Shown piece after piece: positions 1 to 11,919 of a DNA stretch of 64,000 nt. Origin of the DNA: Arenimonas metalli CF5-1 (GTDB lineage Bacteria; Pseudomonadota; Gammaproteobacteria; Xanthomonadales; Xanthomonadaceae); NCBI RefSeq assembly GCF_000747155.1, contig NZ_AVCK01000012.1:62001-126000 (forward strand), written 5' to 3'. The notes below the pieces were generated by a model. The model had not been told where the DNA came from. It worked only from the letters and a program-made list of their open reading frames with translations, and ran no database searches. Each line of letters begins with the position of its first letter. Position 1 is the stretch's first letter. The translations under genes were made by a program, and so were the position numbers.

Positions 1-1030
<1,030 letters not shown>

Positions 1031-1034
<4 letters not shown>

Positions 1035-1960
1035 GGTTTGCGGGCCAGCAGGGTCAGGACTTCGAAATGGGGCGGGCGTTTCTCGCGGGTCACCGGCTCG
1101 CAGACCGTGACCTCGAGGCCGGCCTTCTCGGCGTAGCGGCGCAAGTCCTTCACGGTGAAGCCGAGATTGACGTGCCCGTAGGGCGTCACGGCCGCCTGGT
1201 GCTCGTGCTTGCCCAGGCAGGTCGCGACCAGCCGCCCGCCGCGCCGGAGCACGCGCGCGGCCTCGGCAATGGCCTGGGCCGGCTTGGTGGCATAGGTGAG
1301 CGCGTGCATCAGCAGCACCAGGTCGAACTGCGACGCCGGGAAGTCCAGCGCCTGCATGTCGCCCTCGAGCACCTCGACGTGGCGGTACTTGCGCAGCCGC
1401 TCGCGGGCGGCGCCCACCACGCGGGCGCTGGAATCCACGCAGACGTAGCGGCGCGCGTGCGGCGCCAGCAGTTCGCCCAGCACGCCGTCGCCGGAGGCCA
1501 CGTCGAGCACGTCGCCGGGCTCGAGCAGGGGCAGGGTGGAGCGGGCCAGGGCTTCCCAGGTGCGGCCGGGCGAGTAGTGGCGCTCCATGTCGCCGGCCAC
1601 CGAGTCGGCCCAGTTCTGGTCGGCGGCGCGGGCGGCGAGGATGGCGGGCAGGCGGTCGGCGTCCTGGCGCAGCAGCGGGTCGTCGGTGCTGTCGCGCAGC
1701 GCTTCCCAGAGGCGGCCCTCGGCCGGGTCCAGCGACTCGGCGTTGAACCGGTAATAGGCCGAGACGCCGGCGCGGCGGTCGCGCACGAGGTCGGCTTCCT
1801 TCAGGCGGGCCAGGTGGGTCGAGACCCGCGGCTGGGCCAGCCGGGTGATGCCCGAGAGCTCGGCCACGGTGAGCTCTTCGCGTTCGAGCAGGGCCAGCAG
1901 CCGGACCCGGGTCGGATCGGCCAGGACCTTCAGGCAGGCCGACCAGGCGTCGAGGTCCAT
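1031..1960 (-). CDS. ArsR-family regulator fused to a SAM-dependent methyltransferase
   Basis: 309 residues. The first ~85 are an ArsR/SmtB winged helix ([19 protein letters not shown], then a recognition region around [18 protein letters not shown]). From ~130 onward is a class I methyltransferase fold with the SAM-binding motif [13 protein letters not shown] and the later motif [12 protein letters not shown]. No cysteine cluster typical of metal sensing is evident. The gene precedes metH with a GTGA overlap. ArsR-type regulators of the methionine cycle (SahR) are known in Proteobacteria, so SAM or SAH sensing through the methyltransferase domain with control of metH is a reasonable inference, not shown. 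It could instead be an active methyltransferase. Confidence 0.88.
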
Positions 1961-2080
1961 GGCTTTATCCTTTCATCCGGATTCAAAGATATGGAAGGGT
2001 AGGCCGGCCGCCCGGGGCCGTCAAGGCGACGCGCGTCGCGCTTCACGCGCCGTGTACCTGCGTGGGCCGGCGCCAGCCGC

Positions 2081-2086
2081 TACAAT
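2081..2086 (+). promoter_or_regulatory. Probable -10 box (TACAAT) of the acyl-CoA dehydrogenase gene
   Basis: CTACAAT lies 34 bases before the GTG start at 2121, a suitable distance for a sigma-70 promoter. The -35 region at the expected spacing is poor. The same CTACAAT word occurs before the glutamate dehydrogenase (6064) and alanine racemase (40274) genes. Confidence 0.5.
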
Positions 2087-2120
2087 TGGCGTCTTTCCGC
2101 ACAACCTCCGAGGAACCGCC

Positions 2121-3281
<1,161 letters not shown>

Positions 3282-3332
3282 AGCCCGATCCATCCCCGGC
3301 CGAGCCGGCGTGGGAAAGTGAAACATTGGCAA

Positions 3333-3361
3333 GAGAGCCGCCTTCCGGGCGGCTCTCTTTG
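3333..3361 (+). terminator. Rho-independent terminator after the acyl-CoA dehydrogenase
   Basis: A perfect 10-bp stem (GAGAGCCGCC at 3333-3342 with its complement at 3348-3357) around a 5-base loop, followed by TTTG. The A residues just before the stem make it usable, weakly, from the opposite strand, where it faces the convergent gene ending at 3408. Confidence 0.8.
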
Positions 3362-3407
3362 CTTGGAAGGCCGCGGCGGAGACCATCCGGCCCCGGACAG
3401 CGAGCGA

Positions 3408-4112
3408 TCAGTCCGGCAGCACGCTGAACCGGAAAGAGCCGTGGAACCCTTTCCCAAGTACGGCCTCGATGCAGGCCTGCGCAGCGGCAAGATCCTTCGA
3501 TCTGAACTCGATGTCGTTGCCACTGTCTCCCTGCCAGCGGCCAAGCTTCGCGGCAGCCAGCGCCGCCGTCATCCGGTCGAACACCGGCTGGAAATCCTGC
3601 TCGGGCCCGGTCCCGGGAGGGCCCGACAGCTCGACGGTGAGCAGGCCGGCTTTGCGTGCCTTCGAGTACAGCGCGTAGTCGTGGAAAAGCTCCCACTGTT
3701 CCTCGGTGGGCGCCGGGAACACCGGAAAGCTCCCGGTCGGGCAGGAGGCATGCAGCGAGCGGAGATGACCGCACGCCGGATGCCCGGGCGCCGTCAGGTC
3801 GGCAATCGAAAGCAGGGCCAGCAGCCCTGCCCGGTGGATGCGCCACCGGATATCGGCTTCGTCCGCCTCCAGCACGCTTCGGGCATCAAATCTGACCGTG
3901 GCGAATGCCGACTTGCCCTCCACGGCCGGGCTGGCCGCCTGCTCCTCACGGTCGGAGGCCAGGAAATCGATGTGTACTACGCTCAGCTTGGGAACAGCTG
4001 CCACGAGGCCACTTTCGAGCGCGCAGATAAATAGCGGGCAGTCCGATGAACCCAGGCGCCGCAGCCTGTCAATCACCCGACCGCTGCGCACGACCGGAAC
4101 GTCCAGCTGCAT
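3408..4112 (-). CDS. Uncharacterised protein (possible immunity/defence island member)
   Basis: 234 residues from ATG 4112; a TTG at 4139 would add nine residues. No domain is recognised. The sequence is soluble, without signal peptide or membrane segment. The middle has an aromatic/acidic stretch (TEEQWELFHDYALYSKARKA) and the C-terminus is compact (GRWQGDSGNDIEFRSKDLAAA, then an FHGSFRFSV ending). It has the codon pattern of a real gene but a visibly lower third-position GC than the flanking housekeeping genes. It is the last of three minus-strand genes lying between the acyl-CoA dehydrogenase and glutamate dehydrogenase genes. An immunity-type role is only a guess from the SMI1-like neighbour. 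Confidence 0.6.
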   Translation of the reverse strand: MQLDVPVVRSGRVIDRLRRLGSSDCPLFICALESGLVAAVPKLSVVHIDFLASDREEQAASPAVEGKSAFATVRFDARSVLEADEADIRWRIHRAGLLALLSIADLTAPGHPACGHLRSLHASCPTGSFPVFPAPTEEQWELFHDYALYSKARKAGLLTVELSGPPGTGPEQDFQPVFDRMTAALAAAKLGRWQGDSGNDIEFRSKDLAAAQACIEAVLGKGFHGSFRFSVLPD

Positions 4113-4215
4113 CCGCGTTGACAGATTGAACCTACGCAAGCACGGGCACCTTTTCGAGCACTAGGGTCCCGCCGAGTGTAACCGGGCGGCCAACCCACGC
4201 GGTGCAAGACGGCGT

Positions 4216-4662
4216 TTAGGCCTTCCCTGCGAACCTGGCCCTAAGCCTGGACAGGGCCTCCGCGGACTTCTGCGCTGCCCGCTGCACGGCATCGACACCG
4301 GGCTTCCAATGCGTACATTTCCCGGTCTCGTGATGCCAGTGCAGTATCACGGGCTCCACACAGCCATCGACGATGCGCGCCACCAGATGGTTCCCAGTAC
4401 CGTTCGACGCCAGCGCCAGCAAGCCCAGGCTACGCACCTGTCCGCCCCAGGCGCCGCGCAGGTTCTCATGAGTGATTGAGCATGCTGTCTTGCGCGGATC
4501 GAGTGGGTCAAAGATCGGGTAGAACCGCCAGCCGCCAGCGAGCTCGTTGCAGTTGTGGGTGCGCCAGATGGCCTTGAACTGTTCTGGCAAGCCAAGTCCA
4601 AGCTCGGCCTCCGCCTGATCGATCAGCGCGTCGGAAACAAAGCCGTGCCCGTGCACTGCCAT
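4216..4662 (-). CDS. SMI1/KNR4-family protein
   Basis: 148 residues from ATG 4662. The N-terminal pattern (DQAEAELGLGLPEQFKAIWRTHN) followed by a glycine/aromatic core (ELAGGWRFYPIF, LALASNGTGNHLV) and a late HWHHETG motif fits the SMI1/KNR4 fold. Bacterial members of that superfamily are frequently immunity proteins of polymorphic toxin systems. The start lies five bases after the stop of the 404-residue gene upstream, so the two are probably co-transcribed. No toxin delivery domain (PAAR, VgrG, RHS, pre-toxin) is seen in the window, so the immunity role is inferred from family only. Confidence 0.72.
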   Translation of the reverse strand: MAVHGHGFVSDALIDQAEAELGLGLPEQFKAIWRTHNCNELAGGWRFYPIFDPLDPRKTACSITHENLRGAWGGQVRSLGLLALASNGTGNHLVARIVDGCVEPVILHWHHETGKCTHWKPGVDAVQRAAQKSAEALSRLRARFAGKA

Positions 4663-4667
4663 CGGGG

Positions 4668-5882
4668 TCAGCGCCTCGCTACCGGGCCGGTGCGCGGGCC
4701 GCTGTCCATGACATGGCCCAGCGGGAAGCGCAGTGGTTTTCCATGTAAGTGCAGGCGGATTTCGCGCGAGGAAATCTGGAGCCTCGTCAATGCCCGGCCT
4801 GCTTCCATCAGGTCGATCGGACCGAGCGGCCATCGCATGCGGCTCCCGGTTTCAAGGTCCATCGCCTCCAGATGGAAGATCGGCCGAAGGATGCAGCCGT
4901 GATCATTGCGCTCGCCGAGTGAATAGGTGATTTGTGCGGTCACGCTTGCATGCTCCATCCGGCGATGGACGAACACGTTCGCTAGTCCGTCGACGTCGAT
5001 TTCTCCAAGCAAGCGGGCGATCTTGACGCCATCGAGATGGTCGACCTCGGCCAACACAAGCAGGGCCTCCCGAGCGGCATCGAATACGGTTCGGCGGAGG
5101 CGTGCCGGATCGCGTTCGGCAAGCTGCGGCTCGCCGACCACGGCCCAGGCGTTCTCGCACCAATCCTCGAGTGCGGTGCGTTCGTAACGGACCGTCGTGT
5201 CGTCGGTGCCAAGGTTGACGTAGATCTCGTCGTAGCCTGGTGTCTCGACTTGCTGCGCCAGCGCGCTGCCGATCAGGCCCCCGACCATTCGGCAGGCGTC
5301 GGCCAGTGGCCGGCTGCGCGAGATGGCTTTGCCGACAGCGTGGACGCGCACCCAACGAAGGGATCTGGTAAGCGGGCGCCTCCATTCGCGCCGAAGCGCA
5401 TCGTGGCCAACGCGCGTGGCCGCCATGCGGTTTGCGCCCGCGACCTCGAGGTTGACTGAAATCCTTCTGATGGCACTCGAATCGATCTGCCCGGAGAGGC
5501 AGCTCAGGACGGCGGCCTGTGCGCCTTCCAGATCGAAACCCAGCTGCAGATCAAGGCAAGATCCCGCGCGTGCGAGCGCGTCGGGTACCGCTTCGATCAA
5601 CGCGCGAACACCTTGCTCAAGCGTCATGTGCTCGAGGGCAGGTGCCGCAGCTTCCATGATCAGGTGTTCGGCTTGCGTTCCCCGCCATCTCCAGGTTCCC
5701 TTCAGCGGTTTGTTGCGGCCCTTCAGCGGCACGAACAGCACATCGAGCCAGTTCAGCGCCGGGCCGAAGGAACGGGCGGACACATGTTCCCCGAGCAGTA
5801 TCTCGGCAATCCGCGCGGCGGGCTGAGGGGTCCGCGCGCGATCAGGGCCCCACGACAGATCTATTCGCACGCTCGCCTCCAT
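4668..5882 (-). CDS. Uncharacterised 404-residue protein coupled to the SMI1/KNR4 gene
   Basis: 404 residues, no signal peptide, no membrane segment, no family I can name. It begins MEASVRIDLSWGPDRA, contains a charged region near LRREWRRPLTRSLRW, an acidic patch (YDEIYVNLGTDDTTVRYERTALEDWCENAW) and ends in a basic tail (GPVARR). No Shine-Dalgarno is obvious before ATG 5882, so the true start may be further in. Base composition is less GC-skewed than in the flanking glutamate dehydrogenase. It is first in a three-gene minus-strand set with the SMI1-like protein. It could be a toxin-related effector or another immunity protein; I cannot say which. Confidence 0.6.
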   Translation of the reverse strand: MEASVRIDLSWGPDRARTPQPAARIAEILLGEHVSARSFGPALNWLDVLFVPLKGRNKPLKGTWRWRGTQAEHLIMEAAAPALEHMTLEQGVRALIEAVPDALARAGSCLDLQLGFDLEGAQAAVLSCLSGQIDSSAIRRISVNLEVAGANRMAATRVGHDALRREWRRPLTRSLRWVRVHAVGKAISRSRPLADACRMVGGLIGSALAQQVETPGYDEIYVNLGTDDTTVRYERTALEDWCENAWAVVGEPQLAERDPARLRRTVFDAAREALLVLAEVDHLDGVKIARLLGEIDVDGLANVFVHRRMEHASVTAQITYSLGERNDHGCILRPIFHLEAMDLETGSRMRWPLGPIDLMEAGRALTRLQISSREIRLHLHGKPLRFPLGHVMDSGPRTGPVARR

Positions 5883-6063
5883 GCCAAATGGCCCGGCGCA
5901 ATCCTACCGCCGGGTATCGCACGCGTCCTCAAGAGGAGGTCACGTGCGCGTCAGGAAACGCAGCCGCCCCTGGCCAATCGCTGGGCCCAGGCCCGTACTG
6001 GGGCGTATCGGAGGGGTCGGGGGTTCAGGAGGGGATTGTCTGGCCGTAATTGGGCCACAGGGC

Positions 6064-6069
6064 TACAAT
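6064..6069 (+). promoter_or_regulatory. Probable -10 box (TACAAT) of NAD-glutamate dehydrogenase
   Basis: GGCTACAAT ending 36 bases before the ATG at 6106, with no convincing -35. It is the same CTACAAT word seen before the acyl-CoA dehydrogenase and alanine racemase genes. The rest of the 223-bp gap 5883-6105 shows nothing else I can name. Confidence 0.5.
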
Positions 6070-6105
6070 TTCGCACTTTAATCACGCCCTGCGAGAACGC
6101 AGTCA

Positions 6106-9100
6106 ATGAACGCCCACGCCCTGGCTTCCGCCGACACCCTCGACGCCGTCATCGCGGCCCTTCCGGCGGGCCTGCCGGCCGCCGAAAAGGCCCTGCTGGA
6201 GCGCTTCACCCGCGGCTTCTTCGCCCGCCTGCCGGAAGACGAACTGGCGGGCCGCCCGGCGCGCGACTGGGCCCAGGTGGCGCAGTCCTTCCTCGGCTTC
6301 TGCCGCCAGCGCACGGCTGGCGCGCCCAAGCTGCAGGTCTTCAACCCCAGCCTCGCCGCCGACGGTTTCGACAGCACCCACACCGTGGTGCGCATCGTCA
6401 ACGACGACATGCCCTTCCTGGTGGATTCGGTGCGGATGGCGCTGGCGCAGTTCGGCGCCTCGCTTCACCAGATCGCGCACCCGGTGTTCAACCTCGCCCG
6501 CGACGCCGCCGGCCAGCTGCAGGACGTGGGCCAGGGCCTGCCCGAGTCGCTGATGTACCTCGAGATCGACCGCCAGGCCGACGCCGACACCCTGCAGGCG
6601 ATCGAAAAGGCCCTGCTGGCCGCGCTGTCCGACGTGCGCGAGGCGGTGACCGACTGGCAGGTGATGCGCGACACGATGGTGCGCATCGCCGACGGCCTCG
6701 AGGCCAGCCCGATGCCGGTGGACGCCGCTGGTCGCGCCGAGGCGCAGGCCTTCCTGCGCTGGGCCGCCGACAACCACTTCACCTTCCTCGGCTACCGCGA
6801 ATACGAAGTCACCGACCGCAAGCTGGCGGCGGTGCAGGGCAGCGGCCTGGGCCTGCTGCGCGGCAAGGACCACCTGGTGCAGCCGCGCCCGGTGGAGGGC
6901 CTCGCCGCCGCCGACCTGGCCCCGGGCCAGACCCTCGACGCGCTGATCCTCACCAAGACCAACGCCCGCGCCACCGTGCACCGCCCGGGCTACATGGACT
7001 ACATCGGCGTGCTGGTGTTCGATGAAAGCGGCCGCGCCGTGCGCGAACACCGCTTCCTCGGCCTCTACACCTCCAGCGCCTACAACCGCCGCCCGTGGGA
7101 AATCCCGCTGGTGCGCCAGCGCCACGAGTTCGTGATGGCATCGTCCGACCTCGCGCCGAACAGCCACAGCGGCAAGGCCCTGCGCCACATCCTCGAGACC
7201 CTGCCGCGCGACGAGCTGTTCCAGTCCAGCGCCGACGAGCTGCAGCGCACCGCGATGGGCATCCTGGGCCTGCAGGAGCGCGCGCGCACCCGCCTGTTCC
7301 TGCGCCGCGACCGCTACGGCCGCTTTTTCTCGGCCCTGGTCTACATCCCGCGCGACCGCTTCAACACCGGCATCCGCCAGCGCATCGAAGCGCTGCTGAT
7401 GGCCGAGCTGCAGGGCGAGCGCCTCGACCACAGCGTGCAGATCGGCGAGTCGCCGCTGGCGCAGCTGCACCTGGTGATCCGCCCGAAGGCCGGCTGCAAG
7501 GTCGCCTTCGAGCAGGACAAGCTCGAGGCCGAACTGGCCCGCATCGTCCGCGACTGGCACGACGAGCTGCGCGAGACCCTGGTCCGCGACCTGGGCGAAG
7601 AGCAGGGCTTGCGCCTGTTCCAGCGCTACGGCCGCAGCTTGCCCGCCGGCTACGTCGAGAAGGTCAGCCCGCAGATCGCCGCCGCCGACGTGGTGCAGGC
7701 GGCCGAGCTGGCTGGTCCCGACGACCAGCGCGTGTCCTTCTACCGCGTGGGCGAGAAGCTCGGCTTCAAGCTGATCCGCCGCAGCAGCGACATCGCGCTG
7801 TCCGACGTGCTGCCGGTGATGGAGAACCTCGGCCTGCGCATCCTCACCGAGCACCCGTACGTCATCGACGTGGACGGCGAGCGCCTGTCCATCCAGGATT
7901 TCGAAGTGCAGCCGCTCAACGGCGAGATCGACGTCGACGCCGCCCGCAAGCCCTTCGAGGAAGCCTTCGCCGAGGTCTGGCGCGGCGCGGCCGAGAACGA
8001 CGGCTTCAACCGCCTGCTGCCCAGCGCCCGCCTCGAGTGGCGCGACATCGCCATGCTGCGCGGCTACACCAAGTACGCGCTGCAGACCGGCGTGCCGTTC
8101 TCGCAGCCGTACATGGAAGAGACGCTGCAGCGCTACCCGGTGATCGCGCGACTGCTGTACGAACTGTTCGCCGCCCGCTTCGAGCCGGGCCGCGAACAGC
8201 CGCTGGACGCCGCCGGCCAGCAGGCCCTGCACGACCAGATCGCCTGGCTGCTGCCGAAGGAGCGCCGCCAGGCGCTCGACACGATCCCGCAGGAAATCGC
8301 CTCGGCGCGCGCGCTGGACCGCGCCGCGCAGATCGACGCCTGCGCCGACGCGCTCGAGATCCTGCTCGACACCGTGGTCTCGAGCATCGACGACGACCGC
8401 ATCCTGCGCGGCTACATGAGCCTGATCCACGCCACGCTGCGCACCAACTTCTACCAGAAGAAGGGCGGCGCGCACCGCGACTACATCAGCTTCAAGTTCG
8501 ATCCCGCGCTGGTGCCTGACCTGCCGAAGCCGCGCCCGTACCGGGAAATCTTCGTCTACTCGCCGTTCGTGGAGGGCGTCCACCTGCGCTTTGGCCCGGT
8601 GGCCCGCGGCGGCCTGCGCTGGTCCGACCGCCGCGAGGATTTCCGCACGGAAGTGCTGGGCCTGGTGAAGGCGCAGATGGTCAAGAACACCGTCATCGTG
8701 CCGGTGGGCTCGAAGGGCGGCTTCGTGGTCAAGCGCCCGCCGGTGGGCGGCGACCGCGACGCGCAGCTGGCCGAAGGCATCGCCTGCTACAAGCGCTTCA
8801 TCAACGGCCTGCTCGACATCACCGACAACCTGGTGGACGGTGAAGTGGTGCACCCGGTCGACGTGGTGCGCCACGACGGCGACGACCCCTACCTGGTGGT
8901 CGCGGCCGACAAGGGCACCGCCACCTTCTCCGACATCGCCAACGGCATCTCGGCCGAGCACGGGTTCTGGCTGGGCGACGCGTTCGCCTCCGGCGGCTCG
9001 GTCGGCTACGACCACAAGGGCATGGGCATCACCGCCAAGGGCGCCTGGGAGTCGGTCAAGCGCCACTTCCGCGCGCTGGGCATCGACAGCCAGTCGCAGG

Positions 9101-11016
9101 ACTTCACCTGCGTCGGCATCGGCGACATGTCGGGCGACGTGTTCGGCAACGGCATGCTGCTCTCCAAGCACATCCGCCTGGTGGCGGCCTTCGACCACCG
9201 CCACATCTTCCTGGACCCGAACCCGGATTCGGCGCGCAGCTACGTCGAGCGCGAGCGCATGTTCAAGCTGCCGCGCTCGAGCTGGGACGACTACGACCGT
9301 TCGCTGATCTCCGAGGGCGGCGGCGTGCACCCGCGCTCGGCCAAGTCGATCGCGATCACGCCGCAGGTGCGCGAGGCGCTGGACCTGCCGGCCGGCACCG
9401 AGCAGCTCAGCCCGAACGAGCTGATGAACGCCATCCTCAAGGCGCCGGTGGACCTGCTGTGGAACGGCGGCATCGGCACCTACGTCAAGGCCAGCAGCGA
9501 AAGCCACGCCGACGCGGGCGACCGCGCCAACAACGGCCTGCGCGTCAACGGCGGCGAGCTTCGGTGCAAGGCGGTGGGCGAGGGCGGCAACCTGGGCATG
9601 ACCCAGAAGGGCCGCATCGAGGCGGCCTGGGCCGGCGTGCTGGTCAACACCGACTTCATCGACAACTCGGCCGGCGTGGACACCTCCGACCACGAGGTCA
9701 ACATCAAGATCCTGCTCTCGGCCCCGGTGCTTCGCGGCGAGCTGAGCCAGGAGCAGCGCAACGCCCTGCTGGCCAGCATGACCGACGAGGTCGGCGAGCT
9801 GGTGCTCAACGACAACTACCGCCAGAACCAGGCCATCAGCCTGATGGAGCGGATGAGCGCGGCGCGCCTGGGCTCGTTCGGCCACTTCATCCGCACGCTC
9901 GAGGGCGAGGGCCTGCTGGACCGCGCCATCGAGTTCCTGCCCAGCGACGCCGAGCTCAATGACCGCAAGGCCCGCGGCCAGGGCCTCACCCGCCCCGAGC
10001 TGTCGGTGCTGCTGAGCTACGACAAGATCGTCGTGTTCAACCAGATGCTCGAGTCGGACGTGCCGGAAGACCCCTACCTCTCGAAGGAGCTGGTGCGCTA
10101 CTTCCCCAACGCCCTGCAGGAAAAGTACGCGCAGGACATGGAGAACCACCGCCTGCGCCGCGAGATCATCGCCACCGCGGTCACCAACTCCACCGTCAAC
10201 CGCATGGGCTCGACCTTCATCCTGCGCATGCAGGAGGACACCGGCGAGAGCCCGGCGCAGATCGCCAAGGCCTTCACCATCAGCCGCGAAGTGCTGGAGG
10301 CGCGCGAGCTGTGGGCGCGCATCGACGCGCTCGACCTGAAGGTGCCCGAGGCCGCGCAGCTCGACGCCCTCACCAGCATCTGGCACCTGCAGCGCAACAT
10401 GACCCGCTGGCTGCTAAACCGCCCGGGCGAGAACCTCAATATCGCCGAGAAGGTCGAGCGCTACGCCGGCGGCGTGGCGGCGCTGCGCGGCTCGCTGGCC
10501 GGCCTGCTGCCGGCCGAGGCCCGCGCCGAGCTGCTGGCCGACGTTGCCCATTGGCAGCAGCTGGGCTTCCCGGAAGACCTGGCCCAGGCCTTCGCCAGCC
10601 TGCCGTTCCTGGCCTACGCGCTGGACATCGTCGAAGTGGCGATCGAGCGCGGCCTGCCGGTGGTGGACGTGGCCGCGGCCTACTTCAACCTCTCCGACGC
10701 GCTGCACACCAAGTGGCTGATGGACAGCGTGGAAGCGCTGCCGGTCGAGGGCCGCTGGCACGCGCAGGCCCGCGGCGTGCTGCGCGACGAGCTGCAGTCG
10801 CAGCAGCGTTCGCTGGTGGCGCAGGTGCTCGGCGCGGCCGGCGCCGGCGGTTCGCCGCAGGCCCTGGTCGAGGCCTGGCTGGCCCGCGACGATGCCACGC
10901 TGAAGTACACCATGGCCATGTTCGCCGACATGCGGAACTTGCGCGGCCTCGACTACCCGACGCTGTCGGTGGCCGTGCGCCGCCTGGCCCAGGTCGTCGC
11001 CGCCGGCGCCCGCTGA
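6106..11016 (+). CDS. gdhB: NAD-specific glutamate dehydrogenase, 180-kDa class
   Basis: 1636 residues, the length of the large NAD-GDH class (GDH-180) that deaminates glutamate to 2-oxoglutarate and ammonium in catabolism. The N-terminal ~700 residues are the ACT-like regulatory region typical of the class. The catalytic core starts around residue 830 (RGGLRWSDRREDF) with the lysine-rich substrate site KAQMVKNTVIVPVGSKGGF at ~855-875. The NAD-binding region (GIGDMSGDVFGNGML) is at ~1000, and a helical C-terminal regulatory domain follows. It is monocistronic, with its own CTACAAT box and a large palindrome immediately downstream. In organisms of this group it is usually allosterically tuned, often by aspartate. 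Confidence 0.96.
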   Translation: MNAHALASADTLDAVIAALPAGLPAAEKALLERFTRGFFARLPEDELAGRPARDWAQVAQSFLGFCRQRTAGAPKLQVFNPSLAADGFDSTHTVVRIVNDDMPFLVDSVRMALAQFGASLHQIAHPVFNLARDAAGQLQDVGQGLPESLMYLEIDRQADADTLQAIEKALLAALSDVREAVTDWQVMRDTMVRIADGLEASPMPVDAAGRAEAQAFLRWAADNHFTFLGYREYEVTDRKLAAVQGSGLGLLRGKDHLVQPRPVEGLAAADLAPGQTLDALILTKTNARATVHRPGYMDYIGVLVFDESGRAVREHRFLGLYTSSAYNRRPWEIPLVRQRHEFVMASSDLAPNSHSGKALRHILETLPRDELFQSSADELQRTAMGILGLQERARTRLFLRRDRYGRFFSALVYIPRDRFNTGIRQRIEALLMAELQGERLDHSVQIGESPLAQLHLVIRPKAGCKVAFEQDKLEAELARIVRDWHDELRETLVRDLGEEQGLRLFQRYGRSLPAGYVEKVSPQIAAADVVQAAELAGPDDQRVSFYRVGEKLGFKLIRRSSDIALSDVLPVMENLGLRILTEHPYVIDVDGERLSIQDFEVQPLNGEIDVDAARKPFEEAFAEVWRGAAENDGFNRLLPSARLEWRDIAMLRGYTKYALQTGVPFSQPYMEETLQRYPVIARLLYELFAARFEPGREQPLDAAGQQALHDQIAWLLPKERRQALDTIPQEIASARALDRAAQIDACADALEILLDTVVSSIDDDRILRGYMSLIHATLRTNFYQKKGGAHRDYISFKFDPALVPDLPKPRPYREIFVYSPFVEGVHLRFGPVARGGLRWSDRREDFRTEVLGLVKAQMVKNTVIVPVGSKGGFVVKRPPVGGDRDAQLAEGIACYKRFINGLLDITDNLVDGEVVHPVDVVRHDGDDPYLVVAADKGTATFSDIANGISAEHGFWLGDAFASGGSVGYDHKGMGITAKGAWESVKRHFRALGIDSQSQDFTCVGIGDMSGDVFGNGMLLSKHIRLVAAFDHRHIFLDPNPDSARSYVERERMFKLPRSSWDDYDRSLISEGGGVHPRSAKSIAITPQVREALDLPAGTEQLSPNELMNAILKAPVDLLWNGGIGTYVKASSESHADAGDRANNGLRVNGGELRCKAVGEGGNLGMTQKGRIEAAWAGVLVNTDFIDNSAGVDTSDHEVNIKILLSAPVLRGELSQEQRNALLASMTDEVGELVLNDNYRQNQAISLMERMSAARLGSFGHFIRTLEGEGLLDRAIEFLPSDAELNDRKARGQGLTRPELSVLLSYDKIVVFNQMLESDVPEDPYLSKELVRYFPNALQEKYAQDMENHRLRREIIATAVTNSTVNRMGSTFILRMQEDTGESPAQIAKAFTISREVLEARELWARIDALDLKVPEAAQLDALTSIWHLQRNMTRWLLNRPGENLNIAEKVERYAGGVAALRGSLAGLLPAEARAELLADVAHWQQLGFPEDLAQAFASLPFLAYALDIVEVAIERGLPVVDVAAAYFNLSDALHTKWLMDSVEALPVEGRWHAQARGVLRDELQSQQRSLVAQVLGAAGAGGSPQALVEAWLARDDATLKYTMAMFADMRNLRGLDYPTLSVAVRRLAQVVAAGAR

Positions 11017-11030
11017 CGCCGGCGCCCCTT

Positions 11031-11095
11031 TGTAGGAGGGCCTTCAGGCCCGAAGCTTTTCGCCGAAAAGCTTCGGGCCTGAAGGCCCTCCTACA
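11031..11095. repeat. Large intergenic palindrome, TGTAGGAGGG family, copy 1
   Basis: A perfect 31-bp inverted repeat (11031-11061 and 11065-11095) around a 3-base loop. The outer half-site is TGTAGGAGGGCCTTCAGGCC. It lies between the glutamate dehydrogenase stop and nadK and could act as terminator or mRNA end. Related copies are at 17112, 36896/37161, 40192 and 51539. Confidence 0.9.
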
Positions 11096-11139
11096 TTTCG
11101 CCCCTCCAACCGTCACGGGACATGCCGTAAGCTTCGGAC

Positions 11140-11916
<777 letters not shown>

Positions 11917-11919
11917 GCG

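Noticed and set aside
6103-10386. 1427-residue open frame antisense to the glutamate dehydrogenase gene
   Set aside because: Composition is Ala/Val/Gly/Leu/His/Gln/Arg-rich with no domain; it is the reverse-strand shadow of a high-GC gene with strong third-position bias.
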